Below, piece by piece: positions 13,571 to 20,701 of a DNA stretch of 20,701 bases. A program made the translations under genes and the position numbers. How positions within the stretch are numbered: the first letter of the stretch is position 1; each line of letters begins with the position of its first letter. The notes below the pieces were generated by a model, which saw only the letters and a list, made by a program, of their open reading frames with translations, was not told the origin of the DNA and searched no databases. Source of the DNA: JBBQVS01 sp964250805 (GTDB taxonomy: Bacteria > Chloroflexota > Ktedonobacteria > Ktedonobacterales > Ktedonobacteraceae); NCBI GenBank assembly GCA_964250805.1, contig CAXUHG010000097.1:1-20701 (forward strand), in the 5' to 3' direction.

Positions 13571-14770
13571 CTATTCTTCGTCTGTCTTTTTCTGATTCGC
13601 TTTGTTCCTCCTAGGAGAGCGCACCACTGCATCTTTACTTACCTTCGCATAGTGTAGAGGCATGTGTGCTGTTTTCCAGCCGCCAAGTGCTTGCAATTCG
13701 TTGAGAGGCACACCTTCATCGAGTAAGCTAATGGCAGCGTGGTGTCGGAAGTCATGGGGTGAGAGGCGTTGCTTCCGCTTGCTCTGAATCTTGTTTTTTT
13801 GTCCATCCTCAGGAGTAACTCCGTAGCCGAGTTGCTTCCCAAGTAGGCCAACGCGCTTATTGATGGCACTGGTCGTCATTTGCTTGCCACCGTAGCCGAG
13901 GAAGAGTGGACCAGTCTCACGCCCCATCTCTCGAAGCTGCTTGAGATAGACATGCAAGTTCGCCTCCGTTTGAGGACCCATCTCGTAGACCCAGGTATCA
14001 TCACCTTTTTCCCTATACACGGTGATGGTATTCTCTTCAAAATCTATATCCTCTATATTTAGTACAACTAGTTCACTAACACGTAATAGGTGTTCGTCGA
14101 GCAGCGACCACATCACAGCGTCACGTGCTTGCAGGACTTGATCGTGTTCGCGGGGGATACGTGTCGGTGGGGAAGTGGGGGAGCTGGTCTTCTGTAGACG
14201 CGCGAGGTCGCTGTCAGAGATACGTGTGAAGTCAGATTTCTTATATCCATTACGTGTCGGCGTGTTGTTGCGTATGCGGTGCTGATCCACGTTGCGTGCA
14301 ATTTTACCATTGTAACCAGAGACGGTCAGGATTGCGGTAAATTCTTGCTCAGAAATCACGCCTACACCTTTTGGTGGAGGCCCTGAGAGACGGCAGTATT
14401 GATGTATGGTTGCGAGCCGATTATTGATGGTTCCGATTGAGAAGCTATGTTGAAGCATCCAGGCGCGGAAGTCAGCGACGAGGCCATAGGTCATGCCACG
14501 CCAGGGTTCAGCAGAGAGGGCAAGTTCCTGTGGTGTTCGCTCGACCTGTTGCTGCTCAAGCAGAAAATTACAGAAGCAGCGCAGGTCGTAGTAGTGACGC
14601 CGGAGCGTGTTAGGTCGGCATGTCAGATGATATTCAGCGAAAACGTCGTTGGCGCGTTGCGCGTTGGCGTCATGACCAGCGCGAACCAAAGCATTCTCAA
14701 ACTCGGAAATAATGAGCTGTGTGTTCGTGTGTTCGTCCGTTGGACGAGACTGATGGTTCTCGGAATTCAT
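13571..14770 (-). CDS. Tyrosine recombinase / integrase (XerC/D-like)
   Basis: A 399-residue site-specific recombinase. The N-terminal SAM-like core-binding domain spans about 20-135 (RPNTLRRHYYDLRCFCNFLLEQQ, then NNRLATIHQYCR). The C-terminal catalytic domain keeps the expected residues: Arg230 (LLRVSELVVL), a lysine in the beta hairpin (YREKGDD), His339 and Arg342 (SPHDFRHH), Trp365 in the second His/Trp position (GGWKTAHM) and the nucleophile Tyr374 (LHYAK). It should be active. The ATG at 14770 follows GAGAGGG. It is divergent from the HtrA-like pair. It has a consensus promoter, and a 15-7-15 inverted repeat in the leader could be its operator or its crossover site. No other integrative-element genes adjoin it. 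The 249-base gap to the TetR gene (13322-13570) holds only that gene's promoter. Confidence 0.9.
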   Translation of the reverse strand: MNSENHQSRPTDEHTNTQLIISEFENALVRAGHDANAQRANDVFAEYHLTCRPNTLRRHYYDLRCFCNFLLEQQQVERTPQELALSAEPWRGMTYGLVADFRAWMLQHSFSIGTINNRLATIHQYCRLSGPPPKGVGVISEQEFTAILTVSGYNGKIARNVDQHRIRNNTPTRNGYKKSDFTRISDSDLARLQKTSSPTSPPTRIPREHDQVLQARDAVMWSLLDEHLLRVSELVVLNIEDIDFEENTITVYREKGDDTWVYEMGPQTEANLHVYLKQLREMGRETGPLFLGYGGKQMTTSAINKRVGLLGKQLGYGVTPEDGQKNKIQSKRKQRLSPHDFRHHAAISLLDEGVPLNELQALGGWKTAHMPLHYAKVSKDAVVRSPRRNKANQKKTDEE

Positions 14771-14808
14771 GGCGAACAATTCCCTCTCTGTCAGACCTAT
14801 AGAAAACA

Positions 14809-14845
14809 CCTAATTCCTGATTTGGGTAATAAATCAGGAATTAGG
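14809..14845. repeat. 15-7-15 inverted repeat in the recombinase leader
   Basis: CCTAATTCCTGATTT (14809-14823) and AAATCAGGAATTAGG (14831-14845) are perfect inverted arms around the seven-base spacer GGGTAAT. It begins four bases downstream of the recombinase -10 box. The geometry, arms of 11-15 bases around a 6-8 base spacer, is that of crossover sites for tyrosine recombinases such as dif, loxP and FRT. A repressor operator or mRNA hairpin is an equally simple reading. Confidence 0.6.
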
Positions 14846-14848
14846 AAG

Positions 14849-14877
14849 AGTATATCACACAAAGCTTTGCCTGTCAA
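14849..14877 (-). promoter_or_regulatory. Consensus promoter of the tyrosine recombinase gene
   Basis: On the minus strand TTGACA (14877-14872) and TATACT (14854-14849) are spaced by exactly 17 bases, directly upstream of the 15-7-15 inverted repeat. Both boxes are at or near consensus. Confidence 0.75.
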
Positions 14878-14929
14878 TATATCACCCTAGCCATTCCTAC
14901 AGGTACGAAAACTAGTTAAATTGCCGATG

Positions 14930-14956
14930 TTGCGATGGAAGTGTAACGGGTATAGT
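14930..14956 (+). promoter_or_regulatory. Possible promoter of the HtrA-like pair
   Basis: TTGCGA (14930-14935) and TATAGT (14951-14956) lie 57 bases before the first protease start, but the 15-base spacer is short. A small hairpin, AAGAGG with CCTCTT, follows in the leader. This is tentative. Confidence 0.3.
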
Positions 14957-15012
14957 GAAGCACAAAGAGGAAAGGTACCTCTTAGAGACCCGTAAAGGAA
15001 AAAAAGAAAACT

Positions 15013-15927
15013 ATGGAACAAACAACTTCCCCCACAAATTCACCACTTCGCTCGCTTTCAAACCAGATGGCTGATGCTGTTGAGCAGATAAGTCCCGCGC
15101 TTGTCCTAGTCGATGGGCGCGAACGCCAACCTGCTAGCGGAGTTATCTATATCAACAACCTTGTATTAACCGCCGCCCATGTGCTAGATCGTGAGAACGA
15201 TATCACCGTTCAAACTCATGATAAGCGCATTCTACCTGCACAGTTCGTTGGACGCGACCCTGCTAGCGATCTCGCTATTCTACGTGTGAACGACCTCAAC
15301 GGCACACCTGCGGTATGGGCAAATGATGAGGCACGCGTTGGGCAACTGATTATGACCGTTGGTCGCTCCAATAGCGAAGGTGCGATGGCAAGTGTGGGTA
15401 TTGTTAGTGCGGTTGGTGGTCCGTTGCGAACCAATCAAGGCACAACGCTCGAACGCTATATCCGTACAGATGCCACTCCCTACCCCGGCTTCTCCGGCGG
15501 TGCGCTCATCGACTTGGACGGCACAGTCGTTGGCCTTTTGACAACTGGCTTAGCTAATGGTGTCGCTATTGCTGTTCCTGCAAATATAGCCAAAGGCATT
15601 GCTGATACCTTAGCGGCTCATGGCACTATCAAACGTGGCTATCTCGGCATCAGTAGTCAGTTGGTAGACATACCGACAGGACAGCGTTCGGGGCGTGAAC
15701 AAGAACATGGTCTCTTGATTGTCAAGGTCGAAGAGAACAGTCCAGCCCAAAAGGGCGGCGTGCTGATTGGAGACATCCTTGTTTCTCTGGCGGGTCATGC
15801 TATTAAAGACTCAGAGGACTTGCATATTGTCCTGGTTAGCGATTATGTAGGCAAAACCATTCCTGTAGAAGTCATTCGTGGCAACGCTGTACAGACGCTA
15901 CAAGTCACCGTTGGACAACGACAATAG
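15013..15927 (+). CDS. HtrA-like S1C serine protease with PDZ domain, first of two
   Basis: A 304-residue trypsin-fold protease of the HtrA/DegP type. The triad is readable: His56 (LTAAHVLD), Asp86 (ASDLAILR) and Ser161 (YPGFSGGALID). Residues about 25-200 form the protease and about 205-300 one PDZ domain (RGYLGISSQL, then GGVLIGDILVSLAGHAI). No signal peptide or membrane anchor is present, whereas most HtrA proteins are exported. It may act in the cytoplasm. The ATG at 15013 follows AAAGGAAAAAAAG at somewhat long spacing. It is followed 23 nt later by a second, diverged HtrA-like gene, and the two probably form an operon. They may assemble together, which is inference. Confidence 0.88.
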   Translation: MEQTTSPTNSPLRSLSNQMADAVEQISPALVLVDGRERQPASGVIYINNLVLTAAHVLDRENDITVQTHDKRILPAQFVGRDPASDLAILRVNDLNGTPAVWANDEARVGQLIMTVGRSNSEGAMASVGIVSAVGGPLRTNQGTTLERYIRTDATPYPGFSGGALIDLDGTVVGLLTTGLANGVAIAVPANIAKGIADTLAAHGTIKRGYLGISSQLVDIPTGQRSGREQEHGLLIVKVEENSPAQKGGVLIGDILVSLAGHAIKDSEDLHIVLVSDYVGKTIPVEVIRGNAVQTLQVTVGQRQ

Positions 15928-15950
15928 CAGTATTAGGAGGCGGAAAGAGT

Positions 15951-16877
15951 ATGACACAAGCAGAAGCATATTCGACAAAATCTTCAATTCCGTTGCCCGA
16001 TGTCTTTTCATCTGGCTTAACTGACATCTTTACCACCACGCAACCGAGCATCGTACAGGTACACACCGAGGGACGCGGCGCAGGCACGGGTATCATCTGG
16101 AACGCGGAAGGGCATATTATTACCAATAACCACGTTGTTGGCAGAAACAATACTCGTGTGCAAGTGTATCTTGCGGACGGCAGAACGCTCGACGCGAAGG
16201 TGCTACATCGCAACCCTCGGCTCGACCTTGCACTGTTAAAGACGACGAGCGACATTCCTAAGCCGCTTGCGATTGGAGACTCATCAGCCCTTCGTATCGG
16301 TGAATGGGTCTTCGCAATCGGTCATCCGTGGGGACAACGCTGGATTATAACGGCAGGCATTGTCAGCGCGGTCAGAACTGCGAAACTGGCTGAGGATGTG
16401 ACAACACAGTACATCCAATCAGATGTACTACTCGCCCCAGGAAACTCTGGTGGTCCATTACTTAATGCCGATGGGAGCGTTGTAGGTATCAACGCAATGA
16501 TCTTTGGAGGCGATCTCTCGGTCTCGATACCTAGCAACGTTGTCACAGACTGGCTCGCAAGTCTCACTCAGCGCACTACCAAGCTTGGCATAGCAGTACA
16601 GATGGTGGAAATTCCTGAAACCGTTCGCACTCTACTGAACATACAACGCGAGCGGGGGCTGCTCATAGCTGGCATCGAAGATACACGGCAGACAAACGAC
16701 CTCATGGTTGGCGATATTCTGCTCGATGTTGCCGGAAAACCTGTGACAACTCCTGCGGAACTACGTCAGGTCGTGGCACAACTAGGCACACCTGAGCAAG
16801 TATCGCTCGCTCTGATTCGTGCAGGCGTTGTGATGAATGTTGATGTTGCGACAATCATCAGCGACAGCATTTTGTAA
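15951..16877 (+). CDS. HtrA-like S1C serine protease with PDZ domain, second of two
   Basis: A 308-residue paralogue-like neighbour of the preceding protease. Its triad is His61 (ITNNHVVG), Asp92 (PRLDLALL) and Ser166 (APGNSGGPLLN), in the classical DegP contexts. The N-terminal half is the protease. The last 90 or so residues form a PDZ domain (RGLLIAGIED, then VGDILLDVAGKPVTTPAELRQVV). Again there is no signal peptide or transmembrane helix. The ATG at 15951 follows AGGAGG by about nine bases. The two proteases differ clearly in sequence, so the duplication is not recent. A large inverted repeat lies directly downstream. Confidence 0.9.
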   Translation: MTQAEAYSTKSSIPLPDVFSSGLTDIFTTTQPSIVQVHTEGRGAGTGIIWNAEGHIITNNHVVGRNNTRVQVYLADGRTLDAKVLHRNPRLDLALLKTTSDIPKPLAIGDSSALRIGEWVFAIGHPWGQRWIITAGIVSAVRTAKLAEDVTTQYIQSDVLLAPGNSGGPLLNADGSVVGINAMIFGGDLSVSIPSNVVTDWLASLTQRTTKLGIAVQMVEIPETVRTLLNIQRERGLLIAGIEDTRQTNDLMVGDILLDVAGKPVTTPAELRQVVAQLGTPEQVSLALIRAGVVMNVDVATIISDSIL

Positions 16878-16886
16878 TCACTGCTC

Positions 16887-17010
16887 AGCGAACAATACAG
16901 AAGCGGAAGGGAAAAAAAATGGATTACCAANNNNNNNNNNACTGCCCACTAAAAAATACACACGCTTTGGTAAATCTTTTTCATTCCCCTACGCTTCTGT
17001 ATTGTTCGCT
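16887..17010. repeat. Inverted repeat enclosing the assembly gap
   Basis: AGCGAACAATACAGAAGCG (16887-16905) returns as a perfect 19-base inverted copy at 16992-17010. Weaker complementarity extends inward to about 45 bases per arm (ACCAA near 16930 against TTGGT near 16970). It lies between the convergent protease and ABM genes. It may be a bidirectional terminator or a small MITE-like repeat. No flanking duplication was found. Confidence 0.7.
16931..16940. other. Assembly gap (ten Ns)
   Basis: Ten unknown bases lie in the loop of the inverted repeat 16887-17010. Ten may be a placeholder, so the true length and content are unknown. Open frames crossing it cannot be trusted. Confidence 0.97.
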
Positions 17011-17031
17011 TTAGGTTTTATACCAAGCGTT

Positions 17032-17331
17032 CTATAGTGGCGAGACCTCCGACACATTGTATCGCTTAATATTCATTCCGCCAGTTAGTACCGAGCTAAG
17101 ATATGTGTTGAATTCTTGTAGATGTGGTGTCTGAAAATGACGCATCAACGCCTCTTCGGTCTCCCACTCTTCAAAAATGAAAAACGTGTTACGTTCGCTT
17201 GGGTTGACATAGATTCGGTAGCTAATGCAACCGTTCTCTGCCTCAGTTGTAGTAGACATCTGCTGTGCCTGTTGTACAGCCTCATCCCACTTATCTGGTT
17301 TAATAGTTGCGGTTCCTGCAACAACAATCAT
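17032..17331 (-). CDS. Antibiotic biosynthesis monooxygenase (ABM) domain protein
   Basis: A 99-residue single-domain protein with the dimeric alpha/beta-barrel ABM fold. The first strand is IVVAGTATIKP. A helix with EAVQQAQQMSTTTEAENGCISYRIY follows, then the strand TFFIFEEWETEEALMRHF, which carries the typical E-x-W motif, and HLQEFNTYLSSVL. Members include quinol monooxygenases (YgiN-like) and heme-degrading enzymes, and many act on small aromatic or quinone compounds without a cofactor. The ATG at 17331 follows AAGGAG. It is 25 nt downstream of the reductase gene at 17357-18418 and surely in the same transcript. It probably shares control by the 40-bp palindrome. Confidence 0.87.
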   Translation of the reverse strand: MIVVAGTATIKPDKWDEAVQQAQQMSTTTEAENGCISYRIYVNPSERNTFFIFEEWETEEALMRHFQTPHLQEFNTYLSSVLTGGMNIKRYNVSEVSPL

Positions 17332-17356
17332 AGTTTTACTCCTTTAAGACTTTGAA

Positions 17357-18418
17357 TTATACACTTTCATCACTACGAGTAACGTCTGGCATTCCCAGAA
17401 CAAAATCAGCACCATAGACCTGTGCAGGCGTGCAAAATCCAGTCTGCACATTTCCCTTCAAAACTTGTTCGACGACTGCAATCGCGGTTATGACCGTAAA
17501 ATCATACGCCTCTGGCCCGATCAATCGTGAAACGGCTTTGCGTCCACTATCATCAGTCACTTCGCCCCAAAGCAGCGTTTGTCCCTGGCTTCGCTCTTGT
17601 TCGGTTGGACCAGTAGGTTGATTCCGCATCTGACCTTTCAGGACATTTTGCACCGTTGCTGAACTCAAAATACCTTTGAGTGGTGTACTCACCGCCATCA
17701 CTACCCGTAGTGCGCCAGGAAATACGGTGTAAGCTTTGATGGTGGGAATTCCAGTACTATAGTATGCAGTAAAGACATCGCCACGCCAGGGATTCGTGAC
17801 CGCCGTAAAGGACCCCTGATCAAAACTTATTGTGCGCTTCTCGACACCTGCTCGTGTAGGTACAAGATTTCCATTGCGGCGAATGACGCCCTTGTGAGGA
17901 ATATCTTTCAGCAAATTGAGTAGTGTACCACGCGAAACGCCACCAAGCGCATGAAAAGCCAGTGATAACTGTGTAGCAGATGGTAGACGTGACTTCAAGT
18001 ACAGCGCAAGACAATCTGAGGGAACGATGCCAAAGCCGACTCCAGGCAAAAGCATCACACTAGCCGCCTTCGCTTCTGCATCAAGCGTAGCTAACTCCTG
18101 AAACTCAGGAACCTCACCAGCAAGATCAAGATAGTGTGTGCGAGTCTGTATACATGCTCTTGCCAAGAGGCGAGAGGTGTATGTGAAAGGACCAGCACAA
18201 TTCAATACTGCCTGCACATCAGCTAGCCCAGCTTCAATATCGGCAGGATTTTCGAGCGTGAACACTCGATAGTCCAGTCCTAGCTCGTTTGCGAGTTTGC
18301 TAACACTCTGCTCACTTCGACCAGCTAAAAGAGGCCGCAAGCCTTGTTGTACAGCAGCACGAGCGATCAACTCGCCTGTATACCCAACTGCACCATAAAG
18401 CAAAAATATGGGTTGCAT
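17357..18418 (-). CDS. Saccharopine-dehydrogenase-like NAD(P)-binding reductase
   Basis: A 353-residue protein starting with a Rossmann fold (MQPIFLLYGAVGYTGELIAR, glycine motif at 9-15) and continuing LRPLLAGRSEQSVSKLANELG. The stretch VQAVLNCAGPFTYTSRLLARACI is typical of the saccharopine dehydrogenase and trans-acting enoyl reductase group. True lysine-pathway enzymes are longer, and members of this short type have mostly unknown substrates. The ATG at 18418 is chosen because GGAG precedes it by six bases. Upstream in-frame ATGs lie inside or beyond the leader. It is the first gene of a two-gene operon with the ABM protein, under a consensus promoter embedded in a palindrome. Confidence 0.83.
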   Translation of the reverse strand: MQPIFLLYGAVGYTGELIARAAVQQGLRPLLAGRSEQSVSKLANELGLDYRVFTLENPADIEAGLADVQAVLNCAGPFTYTSRLLARACIQTRTHYLDLAGEVPEFQELATLDAEAKAASVMLLPGVGFGIVPSDCLALYLKSRLPSATQLSLAFHALGGVSRGTLLNLLKDIPHKGVIRRNGNLVPTRAGVEKRTISFDQGSFTAVTNPWRGDVFTAYYSTGIPTIKAYTVFPGALRVVMAVSTPLKGILSSATVQNVLKGQMRNQPTGPTEQERSQGQTLLWGEVTDDSGRKAVSRLIGPEAYDFTVITAIAVVEQVLKGNVQTGFCTPAQVYGADFVLGMPDVTRSDESV

Positions 18419-18443
18419 GTGATCTCCAAGCATATTTTCTAAT

Positions 18444-18488
18444 AAATGACTACAGGTCAATTATAATTGACCTGTAGTCATTTGTCAA
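18444..18488 (-). promoter_or_regulatory. Consensus promoter embedded in a perfect 40-bp palindrome
   Basis: The palindrome at 18444-18483 is perfect over 20 bases per arm with no spacer. Each arm contains TGAC-N5-GTCA (TGACTACAGGTCA and TGACCTGTAGTCA), itself near-symmetric, so two dimer sites face each other eight bases apart. On the minus strand TTGACA (18488-18483) and TATAAT (18465-18460) are spaced by 17 bases, and one operator half fills the spacer. A TetR- or MarR-type repressor could shut this promoter completely. No candidate regulator gene adjoins it. Confidence 0.8.
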
Positions 18489-18571
18489 CAGAAGAAGAAG
18501 TACACATATTTTTACCTGTTGCCCATTAAGTAAAAAACAATATGATTCACACGTCCAGATATGTAAAATAC

Positions 18572-18601
18572 TTGATAGTGGTGTTTGGGGAATGGCATAA
18601 T
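18572..18601 (+). promoter_or_regulatory. Possible promoter of the GH4 gene
   Basis: TTGATA (18572-18577) and CATAAT (18596-18601) are spaced by 18 bases. This leaves a leader of about 160 bases. The leader contains AAAAGGAG near 18640 and a minute open frame of 11 codons near 18696, neither of which I can assign. Nothing else is seen in the gap 18489-18767. Confidence 0.42.
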
Positions 18602-18767
18602 ATACTGTTATGAAATCTATTTCTTAATTATGAGTAAAAGGAGTAAAGTTGTAACATGGTATGGTGAGTCCGTTCTTACCTGAGAAGGTGGAAGAAATGG
18701 ATGACAGTATCCTATCTTGTATTTGGAAGTAGTGTAGTAATCGACAAAGAGAAGGGAAAAGAATTAC

Positions 18768-20333
18768 GTGGCTATCAAAATTGCGATGGTTGGAGCTGGC
18801 TCAATTGGTTTTACGCGCACACTTATGCGCGATATCTTGGCAGTGCCTGAACTGGCGGACACAACATTTGCGTTAACCGATATTTCCGAGCAAAACCTCG
18901 ATATGGTCGCGCAACTCTGCCAACGCGAAATAGTCGCAAACAAGCTTCCGGCGAAAATAGAAACCACTACGGATCGGCGAGCGGCCATAGCAGAGAGTAA
19001 CTATGTGCTGAGTACTATCCGTCAAGGTGGATTGGAGGCGTTCCAAACTGACATAGACATTCCTCTGAAATATGGAGTCGATCAGTGCGTTGGGGATACA
19101 TTGTGTGCAGGCGGCATTATGTATGCGCAACGGACTATTCCCGCGTTGCTCGATTTCTGTAAAGATATTCGTGAAGTAGCTAAGCCAGAGGCACTCTTCC
19201 TCAACTACTCGAATCCAATGGCAATGAATACTTGGGCTTGCAACAAATATGGGGGGGTCCAGACCATTGGTCTCTGTCATGGCGTGCAGGGCGCACACTG
19301 GCAGATCACCCAGTGTATCGAATTGTGGGCAAAGCGCGAAGGTTTGCTGGCAACCAATGCGCATCTGCACCGTCGAGACGTTGATGTGATCGCTGCTGGG
19401 ATCAACCACCAAACGTGGTTTATCAAAGTAGAATGGCTCGGCATCAATATGATTCCTCGTCTACTGGAGTTGTTTGAACAGCATCCCGAATATCCTCAAA
19501 CAGAGAAAGTACGTATTGACATTCTACGCCGCTTCGGCTACTACAGTACCGAATCTAACGGGCATCTGAGCGAATATTTGCCATGGTACCGCAAACGTGT
19601 CAACGAGATTGTGCAGTGGATTGATCTCTCCAATTGGATCAATGGAGAGACGGGAGGCTACCTGCGTGTATGCACCGAGGGTCGAAACTGGTTCGAGACC
19701 GACTTCCCCAATTGGCTCAAAGAGGACCCATACAAGATAGCTTCAGACAAACGCAGCGAAGAACACGGCTCGTACATCATTGAGGCTTTAGAGACTGGTC
19801 GCATCTATCGAGGCCATTTCAATGTGGTCAACCAAAACCACATCACCAATTTACCCAACGGTTGCGTAATCGAGGTCCCTGGGTATGTTGACCGCACGGG
19901 CATCAACATACCCGTTGTTGGCAATCTACCACTGGCGTGCAGTAGCACCTGTTCCGCAAGTGTCCATGTTCAGGAGATGGGGATGGAGGCCGCAGTCTCT
20001 GGCAATGTCATGTTGTTAAAGCAAGCAATGCTGCATGATCCGCTGGTCGGTGCTGTCTGTAATCCAGAAGAGGTATGGCAGATGACTGATGAGCTACTCG
20101 TGGCACAGGCACAATGGCTCCCGCAATATGCCGCTACCGAAATTATGGCAGCCCGGCGGCGTCTGGAAGACGTTGAGCGCAATGGCACACGTGTGAAGAC
20201 AGTGCAGACTGCAGGCGCTGCACGTCTACACACTAAAACCGTTGAAGAGATGCAGAGAAACTCTGAGGATGCTCGCGCGAACGCAGCTATGGCAGATAAA
20301 GGGAAGATGACAAAAATACATGAGAACACATAG
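18768..20333 (+). CDS. Glycoside hydrolase family 4 protein (alpha-galactosidase/glucosidase type)
   Basis: A 521-residue GH4 enzyme. GH4 hydrolases use NAD and a divalent metal such as manganese in a redox-elimination mechanism. The Rossmann motif GAGSIGFTR starts the protein. NYSNPM (Asn146-Pro150) and GLCHGVQG (Cys170, His171) follow, then AGINHQTWF (His214), which supply the substrate and metal ligands. LCAGG and HGSYIIEALE also fit the family. It is cytoplasmic and probably cleaves imported alpha-galactosides, alpha-glucosides or uronides. Sequence alone does not fix the sugar. The GTG start at 18768 follows AAGGGA. It is slightly longer than many GH4 proteins because of a charged C-terminal tail. 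A strong hairpin terminator lies six bases after the stop. No transporter gene is next to it in this window. Confidence 0.9.
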   Translation: MAIKIAMVGAGSIGFTRTLMRDILAVPELADTTFALTDISEQNLDMVAQLCQREIVANKLPAKIETTTDRRAAIAESNYVLSTIRQGGLEAFQTDIDIPLKYGVDQCVGDTLCAGGIMYAQRTIPALLDFCKDIREVAKPEALFLNYSNPMAMNTWACNKYGGVQTIGLCHGVQGAHWQITQCIELWAKREGLLATNAHLHRRDVDVIAAGINHQTWFIKVEWLGINMIPRLLELFEQHPEYPQTEKVRIDILRRFGYYSTESNGHLSEYLPWYRKRVNEIVQWIDLSNWINGETGGYLRVCTEGRNWFETDFPNWLKEDPYKIASDKRSEEHGSYIIEALETGRIYRGHFNVVNQNHITNLPNGCVIEVPGYVDRTGINIPVVGNLPLACSSTCSASVHVQEMGMEAAVSGNVMLLKQAMLHDPLVGAVCNPEEVWQMTDELLVAQAQWLPQYAATEIMAARRRLEDVERNGTRVKTVQTAGAARLHTKTVEEMQRNSEDARANAAMADKGKMTKIHENT

Positions 20334-20338
20334 GTTGT

Positions 20339-20380
20339 AAGATCAGCAGGGTCAACACAGATGTTGACCCTGCTGATCTT
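20339..20380. terminator. Strong bidirectional hairpin terminator after the GH4 gene
   Basis: Perfect 19-base arms, AAGATCAGCAGGGTCAACA (20339-20357) and its complement (20362-20380), enclose a CAGA loop. It sits between the convergent GH4 and Rieske genes. The T run is short on both sides, but the stem is very stable. Confidence 0.78.
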
Positions 20381-20426
20381 TACCTGTAAAAAGAGATTGA
20401 GCAATTGCATTATTTACCTTTTCAGC

Positions 20427-20701
20427 TTATACTTCAACATACACATCTCCTTCATGCACCAGCACGGGATACGTCTTGACGCGTAGCTTATAGGGCGCGG
20501 TCAGACACGCTCCTGTCGTCACGTCGAAACTGAAGCTATGCCAGGGACAGCGCAATATCTCGCCCTCGCGCGTATACTCGAACTCTTTGCCAGGCTGTGT
20601 TGCATCTGTCAAACCACCGAGCAGACCATAGTTCAAATCGCCGTGTTGATGAGGGCATATTCTGTACAGGGCATAGAAGGTGTCCTGCTGGCTATGCACA
20701 A
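20427..20701 (-). CDS. Rieske [2Fe-2S] ferredoxin-like protein, partial at its N terminus
   Basis: The last 90 or so residues of a small Rieske protein. The cluster ligands are present: CPHQHGDL gives a Cys and a His, and CPWHSFSFD gives the second Cys and His. The rest (TGACLTAPYKLRVKTYPVLVHEGDVYVEV) is the usual end of NirD-like or dioxygenase-type ferredoxins. The family normally has about 20-30 residues before this region, and the frame is open to the window edge, so the true start lies outside. A GTG at 20699 should not be taken as the start. It probably passes electrons to an oxygenase or reductase encoded beyond the window. Confidence 0.87.
   Translation of the reverse strand, partial: VHSQQDTFYALYRICPHQHGDLNYGLLGGLTDATQPGKEFEYTREGEILRCPWHSFSFDVTTGACLTAPYKLRVKTYPVLVHEGDVYVEV

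Noticed and set aside
13571..14770. The tyrosine recombinase as the missing resolvase of the Tn3-type transposon
   Set aside because: It lies about 4.8 kb outside the element, and its leader repeat shares no clear sequence with the TTAGCAGAAAT cluster.
16837..17037. Open frame across the Ns
   Set aside because: It overlaps the end of the protease gene in another frame and depends on unknown bases.
18696..18731. Eleven-codon frame in the GH4 leader as an attenuator peptide
   Set aside because: There is no hairpin pair or repeated regulatory codon to support attenuation.
1..20701. CRISPR arrays, tRNA or rRNA genes
   Set aside because: No regularly spaced direct repeats, cloverleaf-like sequences or rRNA-like blocks were seen on either strand.

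Overview
The window looks like accessory-rich chromosome from a soil bacterium with a large genome. The mix of TetR and GntR regulators, zinc-free MDR reductases, a CocE-type hydrolase, a GH4 glycosidase, HtrA-like proteases without signal peptides and a Tn3-type transposon would suit a member of the Ktedonobacteria (Chloroflexota). That placement is an inference from gene content, not from a marker gene. Several promoters match the housekeeping consensus closely (TTGACA, 17 bp, TATAAT or TATACT). A run of ten Ns at 16931-16940 shows that this is a draft assembly.

Layout. (1) 1-1309: a FadR-type GntR regulator with an AT-rich inverted repeat over its promoter. (2) 1310-2239 and 8753-13321, all on the minus strand: a TetR regulator, a CocE-family hydrolase, a DUF4267-like membrane protein, an MDR oxidoreductase, an SRPBCC protein and a quinone-oxidoreductase-like protein. 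This appears to be one gene cluster. (3) 2290-8753: a complete Tn3-family transposon inserted between the last two genes of that cluster. It has perfect 53-bp terminal inverted repeats, a 5-bp target duplication (TAGAC), a full-length TnpA with its DDE residues, and cargo genes for a TetR regulator, a muconolactone-isomerase-like protein and an UlaG-like metallo-beta-lactamase-fold hydrolase. No resolvase gene is present. A 122-bp MITE-like element with its own 8-bp target duplication is nested inside. (4) 13571-17010: a tyrosine recombinase divergent from two tandem HtrA-like proteases. A 15-7-15 inverted repeat lies in the recombinase leader. The proteases are followed by an inverted repeat that contains the assembly gap. 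(5) 17032-18488, minus strand: an ABM-domain protein and a saccharopine-dehydrogenase-like reductase, under a consensus promoter embedded in a perfect 40-bp palindrome. (6) 18768-20701: a GH4 glycosidase, a strong hairpin terminator, and a convergent Rieske ferredoxin gene cut by the window edge.

The central result is the transposon. Removing it and one copy of TAGAC restores an SRPBCC gene followed 44 nt later by the reductase gene. The SRPBCC stop codon survived because the transposon end supplies the same G that was there before. The other notable feature is the set of long, precise palindromes placed on or just after promoters (243-269, 4327-4355, 4646-4681, 13336-13355, 14809-14845, 18444-18483). 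They suggest tight local repression, and in the recombinase case possibly a crossover site.
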